From NCBI RefSeq assembly GCF_024679095.1, contig NW_026111250.1, forward strand, positions 310,001 through 374,000: a stretch of DNA of 64,000 nt, in the 5' to 3' direction. Made by a program: the position numbers and the translations under genes. Below, in pieces: positions 35,301-48,925 of the stretch (the first letter of the stretch is position 1; each line of letters starts with the position of its first letter). The notes below the pieces were generated by a model. It was given only the letters and a program-made list of their open reading frames with translations, was not told the origin of the DNA and ran no database searches. Source of the DNA: Eriocheir sinensis (lineage: Eukaryota > Arthropoda > Malacostraca > Decapoda > Varunidae).

Positions 35301-37440
35301 ATAATCTAAATTCGTATCGAATTAAATTAAGAAATACCAATAAAATAATGTAATTTTGGATGAAAATATATATACAAAATACACATAAAATAACCTAAAT
35401 ACAAATACAAATATACACATAAAATAATTTAAAATTGAATGAAATAAATATGCAAAATAAACATAAAATAAGGTAAATTTGTAATGAAATATATGAAAAA
35501 ATACACATAAAATAATATAAATTTGTATGAAAATATATATACAAATACACATTAAATAACATGAATTTGTATAAAATTTGTATCAAAATATATACTTATA
35601 CACAATAAAATAACGTAATTTTTTTATGAAAATGTATATACAAATACACATAAAATAATTTAAATACGTAGAAAAATATATATACAAAAAACACATAAAA
35701 TAATGTAAATATGTATGAAAATATAAACAAATACACATAAAATAATGTAAATTTGGAAAAAAATATATACAAAATTAACATTAAATAATGTAAATATATA
35801 TATATAAAAAATATATACAAAAAACACATAGAATAATGTTAAATCGTATCAAAATAAATAAAGAGAATATCAATAAAATAATGTAAATTTGTATGAAAAT
35901 AAAGATGCAAAATATCCATATAATAACGCATATTTGCATAAAAATATATATACAAAAATACATATAAAATAATTAAATTTGTATTAAAATAAATATACAA
36001 AATGCACGTACAATAAAGTAAATTTGTATTGAAATAGATATGCAAAATACACATTAATAATGTAAATTTGTATCAAAATATATATACGAATACTCATAAA
36101 ATAGAGTAAATTTCTATGAAAATATACATACAAAATAGATATACAAAAAACACATATAACTAGTTAAATTTGTATTTAAATACATGTACAAACAACACAT
36201 AAAATAATGTAGATTTGTATGAAATGAACACAAATACATTTTATATAAAAACTATATACAAAATACACATAGAATAATGTAAAATCATATCAAAATAAAT
36301 ACACAGAATATCAATAAAATAATGTAAATTTGTATGAAAATAAAGATGCAAAATACCCATAAAATAAAGCATATTTTTATAAAAATACATATACAAAAAT
36401 ACACATAGATTAATCAAATTTGTATTAAAATTAATATACAAAATGCACATACAATAAGGTAAATTTGTATTAAAAAAATATGCAAAATACACATAAAACA
36501 ATGTAAATTTGCTTCAAAATATATATACGAATACACATAAAATAACGCAGACTTCTATAGAAATATATATACAAAATACACTTGAAATAATGTAAATACG
36601 TATAAAATATATATACAAAATACACATTAAATAATGTTAATTCGTGTCAAAATAAATAAACAAAATATCATGAAAAGAATGTGTATTTGTATGAAAATAG
36701 ATATACAAAATACACATAAAATAACCTAAATTTGTATAAAACTATATACAAAAATACACAAAAATAATTTAAACTTGTATGAAAATAAATATACAAAAAA
36801 CATATAAAATTAGGTAAATTTGTATTGAAATACATATACAAAATACACATAAAATAATGTAAATTTTTATGAAAATATATAAACATATAGACTTAAAATA
36901 ACGTAAATTTGTATCAAATATATATACAAAAAACACATTAAATAATGTAAATATGTATAAAAAAATATATACAAAACACAAATAAAATAATGTAAAATCG
37001 TATCAAAATAAATACAGAAAATATTAATAAAATAATGTAAATTTGTATGAAAATTAAGATGCAAAATACCCATAAAATAATGCATTTTTTATAAAAATAT
37101 ATATACGAAAAAACATAAAATATTTGATTTTGTATTTAAATAAATAGATATACAAAATACACATAAAATAAGCTAAATTTGAATTGAAATATATATACAA
37201 AATACATAAAATAATGTAAATTTGTATCAAAATACTTATCCAAATATACATATAATAATGTAAATTTGTATAAAAATATATAAACAAAATACACATTAAA
37301 TAATGTAAATACGTATAAAAAATGTACAAAATACACAAATAATCATGTAATTCGTATCAAAATAAATAGACAAAATACCAATAAAATAATGTAAATTTCT
37401 ATGAGAAAACATATACAAAATACATAAATAACGCAAATAT
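32330..37440 (+). repeat. Array block 13, A-rich orientation
   Basis: From about 33660 it matches 61440 to the window end (offset about 27786), and from about 34760 it matches 21.70-24.39 and 46.22-48.88 kb. The piece 32760-33670 has no counterpart in the 39.38-kb copy, where its flanks are joined directly. Confidence 0.9.
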
Positions 37441-37500
37441 CAATAAAATATATATAATATAATATATTTTATACATATTTAAAATATTTAATGTATATTT
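37441..37500 (+). other. Orientation switch, junction family II
   Basis: CAATAAAATATATATAATAT leads into ATATTTTATACATATTTAAA, as at 24381 and 48865. Confidence 0.9.
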
Positions 37501-38950
37501 TGTATATATATTTATCAAATTTACGTTATTTTATATGTATTTGTTCATATATTTTCATACAAATTTACATTATTTTATGTGAGTTTTGTATAAGTATTTC
37601 AATACAAATTTGCCTAACTTTATGTGTATTTTGCATATCTATTTTCAAACAAATTTTAGTTATTTTATTTGTTTTTTGTATATATATTTTCCTACAAATA
37701 TACATTCTTTTATTGGAATTTTGTGTATTTAATTTTTACGAATTTACATTATTTTATGTGTATTTTGTATATATATTTTTCTACGTATTTAAACTATTTT
37801 ATGTGTATTTTATATATACATTTTCATAAAAATTAACGTTATTTTATTGTGTGTATTCGTATATATTTTGAAACAAATTTTATACAAATTCATGTTATTT
37901 TATGTGTATTTGTATATATATTTTCATACAAATTTATATTATTTTATGTGTATTCTTACATATATTTTATTACAAATTTACCTTATTTTATGTTTATTTT
38001 GTATATTTATTTCATTTAATATAATCAAATTTAAATTTATTGTATATGCATTTTGTATATTAATTTTAATACAAATTTAATTATTCTATGTGTATTTTTC
38101 TATATGTATTTTTATAAAACTATGCTTTATTTTATGGGTATTTTGCATCTTTATTTTCATACAAATTTACGTTATTTTATTGATATTCTGCTCATTCATT
38201 TTGATACGATTTGACATTATTCTATGTGTATTTTGTATATATTTTTCATACAAATTTACGTTATTTTATGTGTATTTGTTTATATATTTTGACACAAATT
38301 TACAATATTTTATGGGTATTTTGTATATATATTTCATAAGAAATTTACCTAGTTTTATGTGTATTTTGAATATCTATTTTCATTCAAACTCAAATTATTT
38401 TTATGTATTTTTGTATATATTTCAATACAAATTTTAGTTAGGTTATGTGTATTTTGTAAATCTATTTTCATTCAAATATGTATTATTTTATTGGTATTTT
38501 GTTGATTTATATTGATACGAATTTACATTATTTTATATGTACTTTGTATATATATTTTTATACGCATTTACATTATTTAATATTTATTTTGAGTATATAA
38601 TTTTATACAAATTCATGGTATTTTATGTGTATTTGTATATATATTTTCATATAAATTTACATTATTTTATGTGTATTTTGTACATATATTTTATTACAAA
38701 TCTACCTTATTTTATGTTTATTTTGTATGTGTATTTTGTATATTTATATTTTTCCAAATACACATTCTTTTATTGGTATTTTGTTTATTTATTTTAATTC
38801 GAATTTACGTTCTTTTATCGGAATTTTATTTATTTATTTTGATACGAATTTTTCTTTTTTTTTAGGTGTATTTGATATATATGTTTTTATACTTATTTAC
38901 ATAATTTTATATGTATTTTGAATATATATTTTCATAGAAATTTACTCTAT
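37450..38950 (-). repeat. Array block 14, T-rich orientation
   Basis: Close copy of 24.40-25.72 kb followed by a close copy of the end of block 12. CTGCTCATTCAT is at 38188. Repeat frames on the + strand run to about 115 codons and are not genes. Confidence 0.9.
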
Positions 38951-38975
38951 ATGTATATGTATAGAAAATACACAT
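38941..38975 (+). other. Orientation switch, junction family V
   Basis: Second copy of the joint at 32311-32350: TTTACTCTATATGTATATGT with the same A-rich sequence following. Confidence 0.88.
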
Positions 38976-41439
38976 GAAATAATCTAAATTCGTATCGAAA
39001 TAAATGAACAAAATACCGATAAAATAATGTAATTTTGAATGAAAATATAAAGAAAATACACATAAAATAACGTAAATACAAATGAATATATACACATAAA
39101 ATGATTTGAATTTGAATGAAAATAGATATAAAAATAAACTTAAAATAAGGCAAATTTATAATGAAATATAAATACAAAATACACATAAAATAATGTAGAT
39201 TTGTTTCAAAATATATAAACGAATACACATAAAATAACGTAGATTTCTATAGAAATATATATACAAAATACACATGAAATGTTGTAAATACGTATAAAAA
39301 TATATATACAAAATACACATTAAATAATGTAAATTCGTGTCAAAATAAATAATTAAAATATCAATAAAAGAATGTGTATTTATATTAAAATAAATATACA
39401 AAATACACATACAATAAGGTAAATCTGTATTGAAATAGATATGCAAAATACATATAAAACAATGTAAATTTGTTTCAAAATATATATACGAATACACATA
39501 AAATAACGTAGATTTGTATAAAAATATATATACAAAATACACATAAAATGAAGTAAATACGTATAAGAAAATGTATACAAAATACACATAAAATAATGTA
39601 AATTCGTATCAAAATAAATAAACAAAATACCAATAAAAGAATGTGTATTTGTATAAATATAAATATACAAAATACACATAAAATAACGTAAATTTGTATA
39701 AAACTATATACAAAAATACACAGAAGTTATTAAATTCATATGAAAATAGATATACAAAATACTGATAAAATAAGCTAAATTTGAATTGAAATGTATATAG
39801 AAAATACATAAAATAATGTAAATTTGTATCAAAATATTTATAAAAATACATATAATAACGTAAATTTGTTTAAAAATATATAAACAAAATACACATTAAG
39901 TAATGTAAATACGTATAAAAATATGTACAAAATACACATATAATCATGTAATTCGTATCAAACTAAATAAACAAAATATCAATAAAATAATGTAAATTTG
40001 TATGAGAAAACATATACAAATACATATAAAATAACGCTAATTTCCATAAAAATATATGTCCAAAAATGAACGTAAAATAAAGTAACTTTGGATAAAAATA
40101 TATATACAAAACACACATTAAATAATGTAAATGCGTACATAAAATAACCTAAATTTGTATAAAACTATATACAAAAATACACAAAAATAAATGAAATTTT
40201 TATGAAAAGAAATATACAAAATACACATAAAATTAGGTTAGTTTGTATTGAAATACATATACAAAATACATATAAAATAATGTAAATTTGAAAGAAAATA
40301 TATAAACAAATACACATATAATAACGTAAATTTGTATGAAATATATAATCAAAATACACATTAAATAATGTAAATATGTATAAAAAAATATATACAAAAC
40401 ACAAATAGAATAATGTAAAATCGTATCAAAATATATACACAGAATATTAATAAAATAATGTAAATTTGTATGAAAATTAAAATGCAAAATACCTATAAAA
40501 TAACGCATTTTTAATAAAAATATTGATACCAAAATACACATAAAATATTTGAATTTGTATTAAAATAAATATACAAAATGCACATACAATAAGGTAAATT
40601 TGTATTGAAATAGATATGCAAAATACATATAAAATAATGTAAATTTGTTTCAAAATATATATACGAATACACATAAAATAACGTAGATTTCTATAAAAAT
40701 ACATATACAAAATACACATAATATTAAGTAAATACGTATAAAAAAATATATACAAAATACACATAAAATAATGTAAATTCGTATAAATGTAAATAAACAA
40801 TATACCAATAAAAGAATGTGTATTTGTAAAATACACATAAAATAACGTAGATTTCTATAAAAATAAATACACATAAAATGAAGTAAATACGTATAAAAAA
40901 ATGAATACAAAAAATACATAAAAATCGTATCAAAATAAATAAACAAAATACCAGTAAAAGAATGTGTATTTGTATAAATATAAATATACAAAATACACAT
41001 AAAATATCGTAAATTTGTATAAAACTATATACAAAAATACACAGAAGTAATTAAATTTGTATGAAAATATATATACAAAATACAGCTAAAATGAGCTAAA
41101 TTTGATTTGAAATGTACATACAAAATACATAAAATAATGTAAATCTGTATCAAAATATTTATACAAATACATATAATAACGTAGATTTGTTTAAAAATAT
41201 ATAAACAAAATACACATTAAGTAATGTAAATACGTATAAAAAATATGTACAAAATACACATATAATCATGTAATTCGTATCAAACTAAATAAACAAAATA
41301 GCAATAAAATAATGTAAATTTGTATGAGAAAACATATACAAATAACGCAAATTTCTATAAAAATATATGTACAAAAATGCACATAAAATAAAGTAAATTT
41401 GCAAAAAAATATATATACAAAACACACACTAAATAATGT

Positions 41440-43510
41440 AAATGCGTACATAAAATAACCTAAATTTGTATAAAACTATATACAAAAATACACAAAAATA
41501 ATTTAAATTTGTTTGAAAAGAAATATACAAAATACACATAAAACTAGGTAAATTTGTATTGAAATACATATACAAAATACACATCAAATAATGTAAATTT
41601 GAATGAAAATATATAAACAAATACACTTAAAATAACGTAAATTTGTATAAAATATATATGCAAGATACACATTAAATAATGTAACTGTGTATAAAAAATA
41701 TATATACAAAAAACAAATAGAATAATGTAAAATCGTATCAAAATAAGTACACAGAATATCAATAAAATAATGTAAATTTGTATGAAAATAAAGATGCAAA
41801 ATTCCTAAAAATTATCGCATTTTTTATAAAAATATATTTACCAAAATACACATAAAATATTTAAATTTGTATTGAAATAAATATAGAAAATGCATATACA
41901 GTAAGGTAAATTTGTATTGAAAGAGATATTCAAAAATACATATAAAACAATGTAAATTTGTTTCAAAATATATATACGAATACACATAAAATAAAGTAGA
42001 TTTCTATAGAAATATATATACAAAATACATATGAAATTATGTAAATACGTATAAAAATATATATACAAAATACATATCAAATAATGTAAATTCGTTTAAA
42101 AATAAATAAACAAAATATCATGAAAAGAATCTGTATTTGTATGAAAATAGATAATAGATAATAAATTAGTATAAAATATATATGCAAGATACACATTAAA
42201 TAATGTAAATATGTATAAAAAAGTATATACAAAAAACAAATAGAATAATGTAACATCGTATCAAAATAAATACACCGAATATTAATAAAATAATGTAAAT
42301 TTGTATGAAAATAAAGATGCAAAATTCCCATAAAATAGCGCATTTCTTATAAAAATATATATACCAAAATACACATAAAATATTTAAATTTGCATTGAAA
42401 TAAATATACAAAATGCACATACAATAAGGTAAATTTGTATTGAAAGAGATATGCAAAAATACATATAAAACAATGTAAATTTGTTTCAAAATATATATAC
42501 GAATACAAATAAAAAAACGTAGATTTCTATAAAAATATATATACAAAATACACATAAACTTAAGTAAATACGTATAAAAAAATGTATACAAAATACACAT
42601 AAAATAATGTAATTTCCTGTTAAAAAAAATGTAAATTTGAATGAAAATGTAAAAACAAATACGCTTAAAATAACGTAAATTTGTATAAAATATATATGCA
42701 AGATACACATTAAATAATGTAAATGTGTATAAAAAAAATATACAAAAAACAAATAGAATAATGTAAAATCGTATCAAAATAAATACACAGAATATCAATA
42801 AAATAATGTAAATTTGTATGAAAATAAAGATGCAAAATTCCCAAAAATTATCGCATTTTTTATAAAAATATATATACCAAAATACACATAAAATATTTAA
42901 ATTTGTATTGAAATAAATATACAAAATGCATATACAGTAAGGTAAATTTGTATTAAAAGAGATATTCAAAAATACATATAAAACAATGTAAATTTGTTTC
43001 AAAATATATATACGAATACACATAAAAGAAAGTAGATTTCTATAGAAATATATATACAAAATACATATGAAATTATGTAAATACGTATAAAAATATATAT
43101 ACAAAATACATATCAAATAATATAAATTCGTGTCAAAATAAATAAACAAAATATCATGTAAAGAATGTGTATTTGTATAAAAATAGATAATAGATAATAA
43201 ATTTGTATAAAATATATATGCAAGATACTCATTAAATAATGTAAATATGTATAAAAAAGTATATACAAAAAACAAATAGAATAATGTAAATTCGTATCAA
43301 AATAAATACACCGAATATTAATAAAATAATGTAAATTTGTATGAAAATAAAGATGCAAAATTCCCATAAAATAGCGCATTTCTTATAAAAATATATATAG
43401 AAAATACACATAAAATATTTAAATTTGTATTGAAATAAATATACAAAATGCACATACAATAAGGTAAATTTGTATTGAAAGAGATATGCAAAAATACATA
43501 TAAAACAATG
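41440..43510 (+). repeat. Tandem higher-order duplication, 1036-bp period
   Basis: Two adjacent copies of a module of about 23 units. Three landmarks agree on a spacing of 1036 bp: ATTATCGCAT at 41811 and 42847, ATAGATAATAG at 42147 and 43183, and the start of equivalent repeat frames at 42077 and 43113. It is the clearest canonical higher-order repeat in the window. Confidence 0.85.
42196..43275 (-). other. Longest repeat-generated open frame, not a gene
   Basis: A 359-codon frame made of about 24 units read on the T-rich strand. Its translation has a 15-residue period such as [15 protein letters not shown] and is almost entirely I, Y, F, L, C, N and V. The two other frames of the same strand are also largely open, which is expected from a stop-free 45-bp unit and not from selection on one protein. 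It shows no start context, domain or catalytic motif. Confidence 0.92.
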
Positions 43511-44437
43511 TAAATTTGTTTCAAAATATATATACGAATACAAAAAAAAAAAACGTAGATTTCTATAAAAATATATATAGAAAATACACATAAAATTAAG
43601 TAAATACGTATAAAAAAATGTATACAAAATACACATAAAATAATGTAAACTCGATTTAAAATAAATAAACAAAATACCAATAAAAGAATGTGTATTTGGA
43701 TAAATATAAATATACAAAATACATATACAAAATAAACATAAAATAAGGTAGATTTGTAATAAAATATATGTACAAAATACACATAAAATAATGTAAATTT
43801 ATATGAAAATATATACAAATACACATAAAATACCATGAATTTGTATAAAAATATATTCAAAATAAATATTAAATAATGTAAAAGCGTATAAAAATATATA
43901 TACAAAGTACATATAAAATAATGTAAATTCGTATCAATATAAATCAACAAAACACCAATAAAATAATATATATATATGAATGAAAATAAATTTACAAAAT
44001 ACACATAACATAACTAAAATTTGTATTAAAATATATACAAAAATACATAGAAATAATTTGAGTTTGTATGAAAATAGATATACAAAATACACATAAAACT
44101 AGGTAAATTTCTTTTGAAATGTAGATACAAAATAGCCATAAAATATTATAAATTTGTGTAAAAATATATAAACAAATACACATAAAATAACGTAAATTTG
44201 TATGAAAAATATATACAAAATACACATAGAATAATGTCAATTCGTATCAAAATGAATGAGCAGAATATCAATAAAATAATGTATATTTGTATGAAAATAA
44301 AGATGCAAAATACCCAAAAAATAAAGCATATGTTTATAAAAATACAGATACAAAAATACACATCGAATAATTAAATTTGTATTAAAATTAATATACAAAA
44401 TGCGTATAAAATAAGGTAAATTTGTATTGAAAAAATA

Positions 44438-44461
44438 TGCAACATACACGTTTACTCATAC
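44438..44461 (+). other. Orientation switch, junction family I
   Basis: TGCAACATACACGTTTACTC, identical to the joint at 19717. Confidence 0.9.
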
Positions 44462-44923
44462 AAATTTATATTATTTTATTGGTATTTTGTTTATTTATTT
44501 TGATACGAATTACATGATTATATGTGTATTTTGTACACATTTTTTTTATACGTATTTACATTATTTAATGTGTATTTTGTTTATATATTTTCATACAAAT
44601 TTACGTTATTATATGTATTTGTATAAATATTTTGATACAAATTTACTTTATTTCATGTATTTTGTATATATATTTCAATTCAAATTTAGCTTATTTTGTG
44701 TGTATTTTGTATATATTTTCATACAAATTTAATTACTTCTGTGTATTTATGTATATAGTTTTATATAAATTTACGTTATTTCATGTGTATTTTGTATATT
44801 TATATTTATACAAATACACATTCTTTTATTGGTATTTTGTTTATTTATTTTGATACGAATTTACATTATTTTATGTGTATTTTGTATACAATTTTTATAC
44901 GAATTTACTTCATTTTATGTATT

Positions 44924-44963
<40 letters not shown>

Positions 44964-45350
44964 AATATATATATTTTTATGTGTATTTTTATATATATAT
45001 TTTATAAATAAAAAATGCGTTATTTTATGGGTATTTTGCCTCTTTATTTTCATACAAATTTACATTATTTTATTAATATTCTGTATTTATTTTGATACGA
45101 TTTTACATTATTCTATTTGTGTTTTGTAATTTTTTTTTTTATACATTTTTTCGTTATTTTAAGTGTATTTGTTTTTGTATTTTCATTCAAATTTACATTA
45201 TTTTATGTGTATTTAGTATATGTATTTCCATACAAATTTACCTAATTTATGTGTATTTTGTATATTTATTTTCATACAAATTAAAAAAAAAATTGTGTAT
45301 TTTTGTATATAGTTTGATACAAATTTAGGTTATTTTATGTGTATTTTGAA
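44462..45350 (-). repeat. Array block 16, T-rich orientation
   Basis: Copy of block 8 with a short TA run (44926-44961, about 36 bp) in place of the 130-bp run there. Confidence 0.88.
44926..44961. repeat. (TA)n microsatellite, short allele
   Basis: About 18 TA dinucleotides at the position equivalent to 20201-20330 in the duplicated block. The length difference shows recent expansion or contraction. Confidence 0.93.
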
Positions 45351-45372
45351 TATTTATTAAATATATATACAA
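45344..45372 (+). other. Orientation switch, junction family IV
   Basis: TTGAATATTTATTAAATATA, followed by ACAAAATACATATGAAATTA, is the counterpart of 20820-20850. Confidence 0.8.
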
Positions 45373-48300
45373 AATACATATGAAATTATGTAAATACGTA
45401 TAAAAATATATATACAAAATACATATCAAATAATGTAAATTCGTGTCAAAATAAATAAACAAAATATCATGAAAAGAATGTGTATTTGTATGAAAATAGA
45501 TAATAGATAATAAATTTGTATAAAATATATATGCAAGATACACATTAAATAATGTAAATATGTATAAAAAAGTATATACAAAAAACAAATAGAATAATGT
45601 AAAATCGTATCAAAATAAATACACAGAATATTAATAAAATAATGTAAATTTGTATGAAAATAAAGATGCAAAATTCCCATATAATAGCGCATTTCTTATA
45701 AAAATATATATACCAAAAGACACATAAAATTTTTAAATTTGTATTCAAATAAATATACAAAATGCATATACAATAAGATAAATTTGTATTGAAAGAGATA
45801 TGCAAAAATACATATAAAACAATGTAAATTTGTTTCAAAATATATATACGAATACAAATAAAAAAACGTAGATTTCTATAAAAATATATATACAAAATAC
45901 ACATAAAATTAAGTAAATACGTATAAAAAAAATGTATTCAAAATACACATAAAATAATGTAAATTCGAATTAAAATAGATAAAAATGTGTATTTGGATAA
46001 ATATAAATATACAAAATACACATACAAAATAAACATAAAATAAGGTAGATTTGTAATAAAATATATGTACAAAATACACATACAATAATGTAAATTTATA
46101 TGAAAATATATATACAAATACACATACAATACCATGAACTTGTATAAAAATATATTATATTCAAAATAAATATTAAATAATGTAAGAGCGTATAAAAATA
46201 TATATACAAAGTACATATAAAATGAAAATTAAGATGCAAAATACCTATAAAATAACGCATTTTTTTATAAAATTATTGATATCAAAATACACATAAAATA
46301 TTTGAACTTGTATTAAAATAAATATACAAAATGCACATACAATAAGGTAAATTTGTATTGAAATAGATATGCAAAATACATATAAAATAATGTAAATTTG
46401 TTTCAAAATATATATACGAATACACATAAAATAACGTAGATTTCTATAAAAATACATATACAAAATACACATAATATTAAGTAAATACGTATAAAAAAAT
46501 GTATACAAAATACACATAAAATAATGTAAATTCGTATAAATGTAAATAAACAATATACCAATAAAAGAATGTGTATTTATATAAAACTATATACATAAAA
46601 TAACGCAAATTTCTATAAAAATATATGTACAAAAATGAACATAAAATAAATTTGCATAAAAATATATATACAAAACACACTTTAGATAATGTAAATGAGT
46701 ATAAAAATATGTATACAAAATACCTATGAAATAATCTAAATACGTATCGAATTAAATTAAGAAATACCAATAAAATAATGTAATTTTGGATGAAAATATA
46801 TATAAAAAATACACATAAAATAACCTAAATACAAATACAAGTATACATATAAAATAATTTAAAATTGAATGAAATAAATATACAAAATAAACATAAAATA
46901 AGGTAAATTTGTAATGAAATATATGAAAAAATACACATAAAATAATATAAATTTGTATGAAAATATATATACAAATACACATTAAATAACATGAATTTGT
47001 ATAAAATTTGTATCAAAATATATACTTATACACACAATAAAATAACGTAATTTTTTTATGAAAATGTATATACAAAATACACATAAAATAATTTAAATAC
47101 GTAGAAAAATATATATACAAAAAACACATAAAATAATGTAAATTTGTATGAAAATATATAAACAAATACACATAAAATAATGTAAATTTGGATAAAATAT
47201 ATATACAAAATGAACATTAAATAATGTAAATATGTATAAAAAAAAATATACAAAATACTCATAGAATAATGTTAAATCATATCAAAATAAATAAAGAGAA
47301 TATCAATAAAATAATGTAAATTTGTAAGAAAATAAAGATGCAAAATATCCATATAATAACGCATATTTGCATAAAAATATATATACAAAAATACATATAA
47401 AATAGTTAAGTTTGTATTAAAATAAATATACAAAATGCACGTACAATAAAGTAAATTTGTATTGAAATAGATATGCAAAATACATATCAATAATGTAAAT
47501 TTGTATCAAAATATATATACGAATACTCATAAAATAGAGTAAATTTCTATGAAAATATACATACAAAATAGATATACAAAATACACATATAACTAGTTAA
47601 ATTTGTATTTAAATACATGTACAAAAAACACATAAAATAATGTAGATTTGTATGAAATGAAAACAAATACATTTTATATAAAATATATATACAAAATACA
47701 CATAGAATAATGTAAAATCATATCAAAATAAATACACAGAATATCAATAAAATAATGTAAATTTGTATGAAAATAAAGATGCAAAATACCGATAAAATAA
47801 AGCATATTTTTATAAAAATACATATTAAAAAATACACATAGATTAATCAAATTTGTATTAAAATTAATATACAAAATGCACATACAATAAGGTAAATTTG
47901 TATTGAAAAAATATGCAAAATACACATAAAATCATGTAAATTTGTTTCAAAATATATATACGAATACACATAAAATAACGCAGATTTCTATAGAAATATA
48001 TATACAAAATACACTTGAAATAATGTAAATACGTATAAAAATATATATACAAAATACACATTAAATAATGTTAATTCTTGTCAAAATAAATAAACAAAAT
48101 ATCATGAAAAGAATGTGTATTTGTATGAAAATATATATACAAAATACACATAAAATAACCTAAATTTGTATAAAACTATATACAAAAATACACAAAAATA
48201 ATTTAAACTTGTATGAAAATAAATATACAAAAAACATATAAAAATAGGTAAATTTGTATTGAAATACATATACAAAATACACATAAAATAATGTAAATTT

Positions 48301-48880
48301 GAATGAAAATATATAAACATATAGACTTAAAATAACGTAAATTTGTATCAAATATATATACAAAAAACACATTAAATAATGTAAATATGTATAAAAAAAT
48401 ATATACAAAACACAAATAAAATAATGTAAAATCGTATCAAAATATATACAGAAAATATTAATAAAATAATGTAAATATGTATGAAAATTAAGATGCAAAA
48501 TACCAATAAAATAACGCATTTTTTATAAAAATATAAATACGAAAAAACATAAAATATTTGATTTTGTATTAAAATAAATAGATATACAAAATACACATAA
48601 AAAAAGCTAAATTTGAATTGAAATATATATACAAAATATATAAAATAATGTAAATATGTATCAAAATACCTATACAAATACACATATAATAACGTAAATT
48701 TGAATAAAAATATATAAACAAAATACACATTAAATAATGTAAATACGTATAAAAAAATTAATAATAATATAATTCGTATCAAAATAAATAGACAAAATAC
48801 CAATAAAATAATGTAAATTTCTATGAGAAAACATATACAAAATACACATAAATAACGCAAATATCAATAAAAATATATAT
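45355..48880 (+). repeat. Array block 17, A-rich orientation
   Basis: Copy of block 9, with ATAGATAATAG at 45496 and CCTAAATACAAATACAA at 46824. The part 46600-47140 is one arm of an inverted repeat with 49205-49755. Confidence 0.9.
46600..47140 (+). repeat. Inverted repeat, left arm
   Basis: Reverse complement of about 49205-49755. Shared rare pieces are CCTAAATACAAATACAAG (46824) against TTGTATTTGTATTTATG (49514), and ATTTTGGATGAAAATATA against TATATTTTCATCCAAAAT. The spacer is about 2.1 kb. Confidence 0.78.
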
Positions 48881-48925
48881 AATATAATATATTTTTATAC
48901 ATATTTAAAATATTTAATGAATATT
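48865..48925 (+). other. Orientation switch, junction family II
   Basis: CAATAAAAATATATATAATA, then ATATTTTTATACATATTTAA, as at 24381 and 37441. Confidence 0.9.

Larger units (their letters stand above)
38951..44437 (+). repeat. Array block 15, A-rich orientation
   Basis: Regular A-rich block containing the tandem 1036-bp duplication (41.4-43.5 kb), two ATAGATAATAG copies (42147, 43183) and ATGAATGAGCAG at 44252. The piece 39380-40820 matches 33670-35120 and 61450-62880. Confidence 0.9.

Noticed and set aside
42196..43275. A polytopic membrane protein, because the translation is strongly hydrophobic
   Set aside because: Hydrophobicity follows from T-rich codons (TTT, ATT, TAT, TTA). The same is true of the other two frames and of every block.
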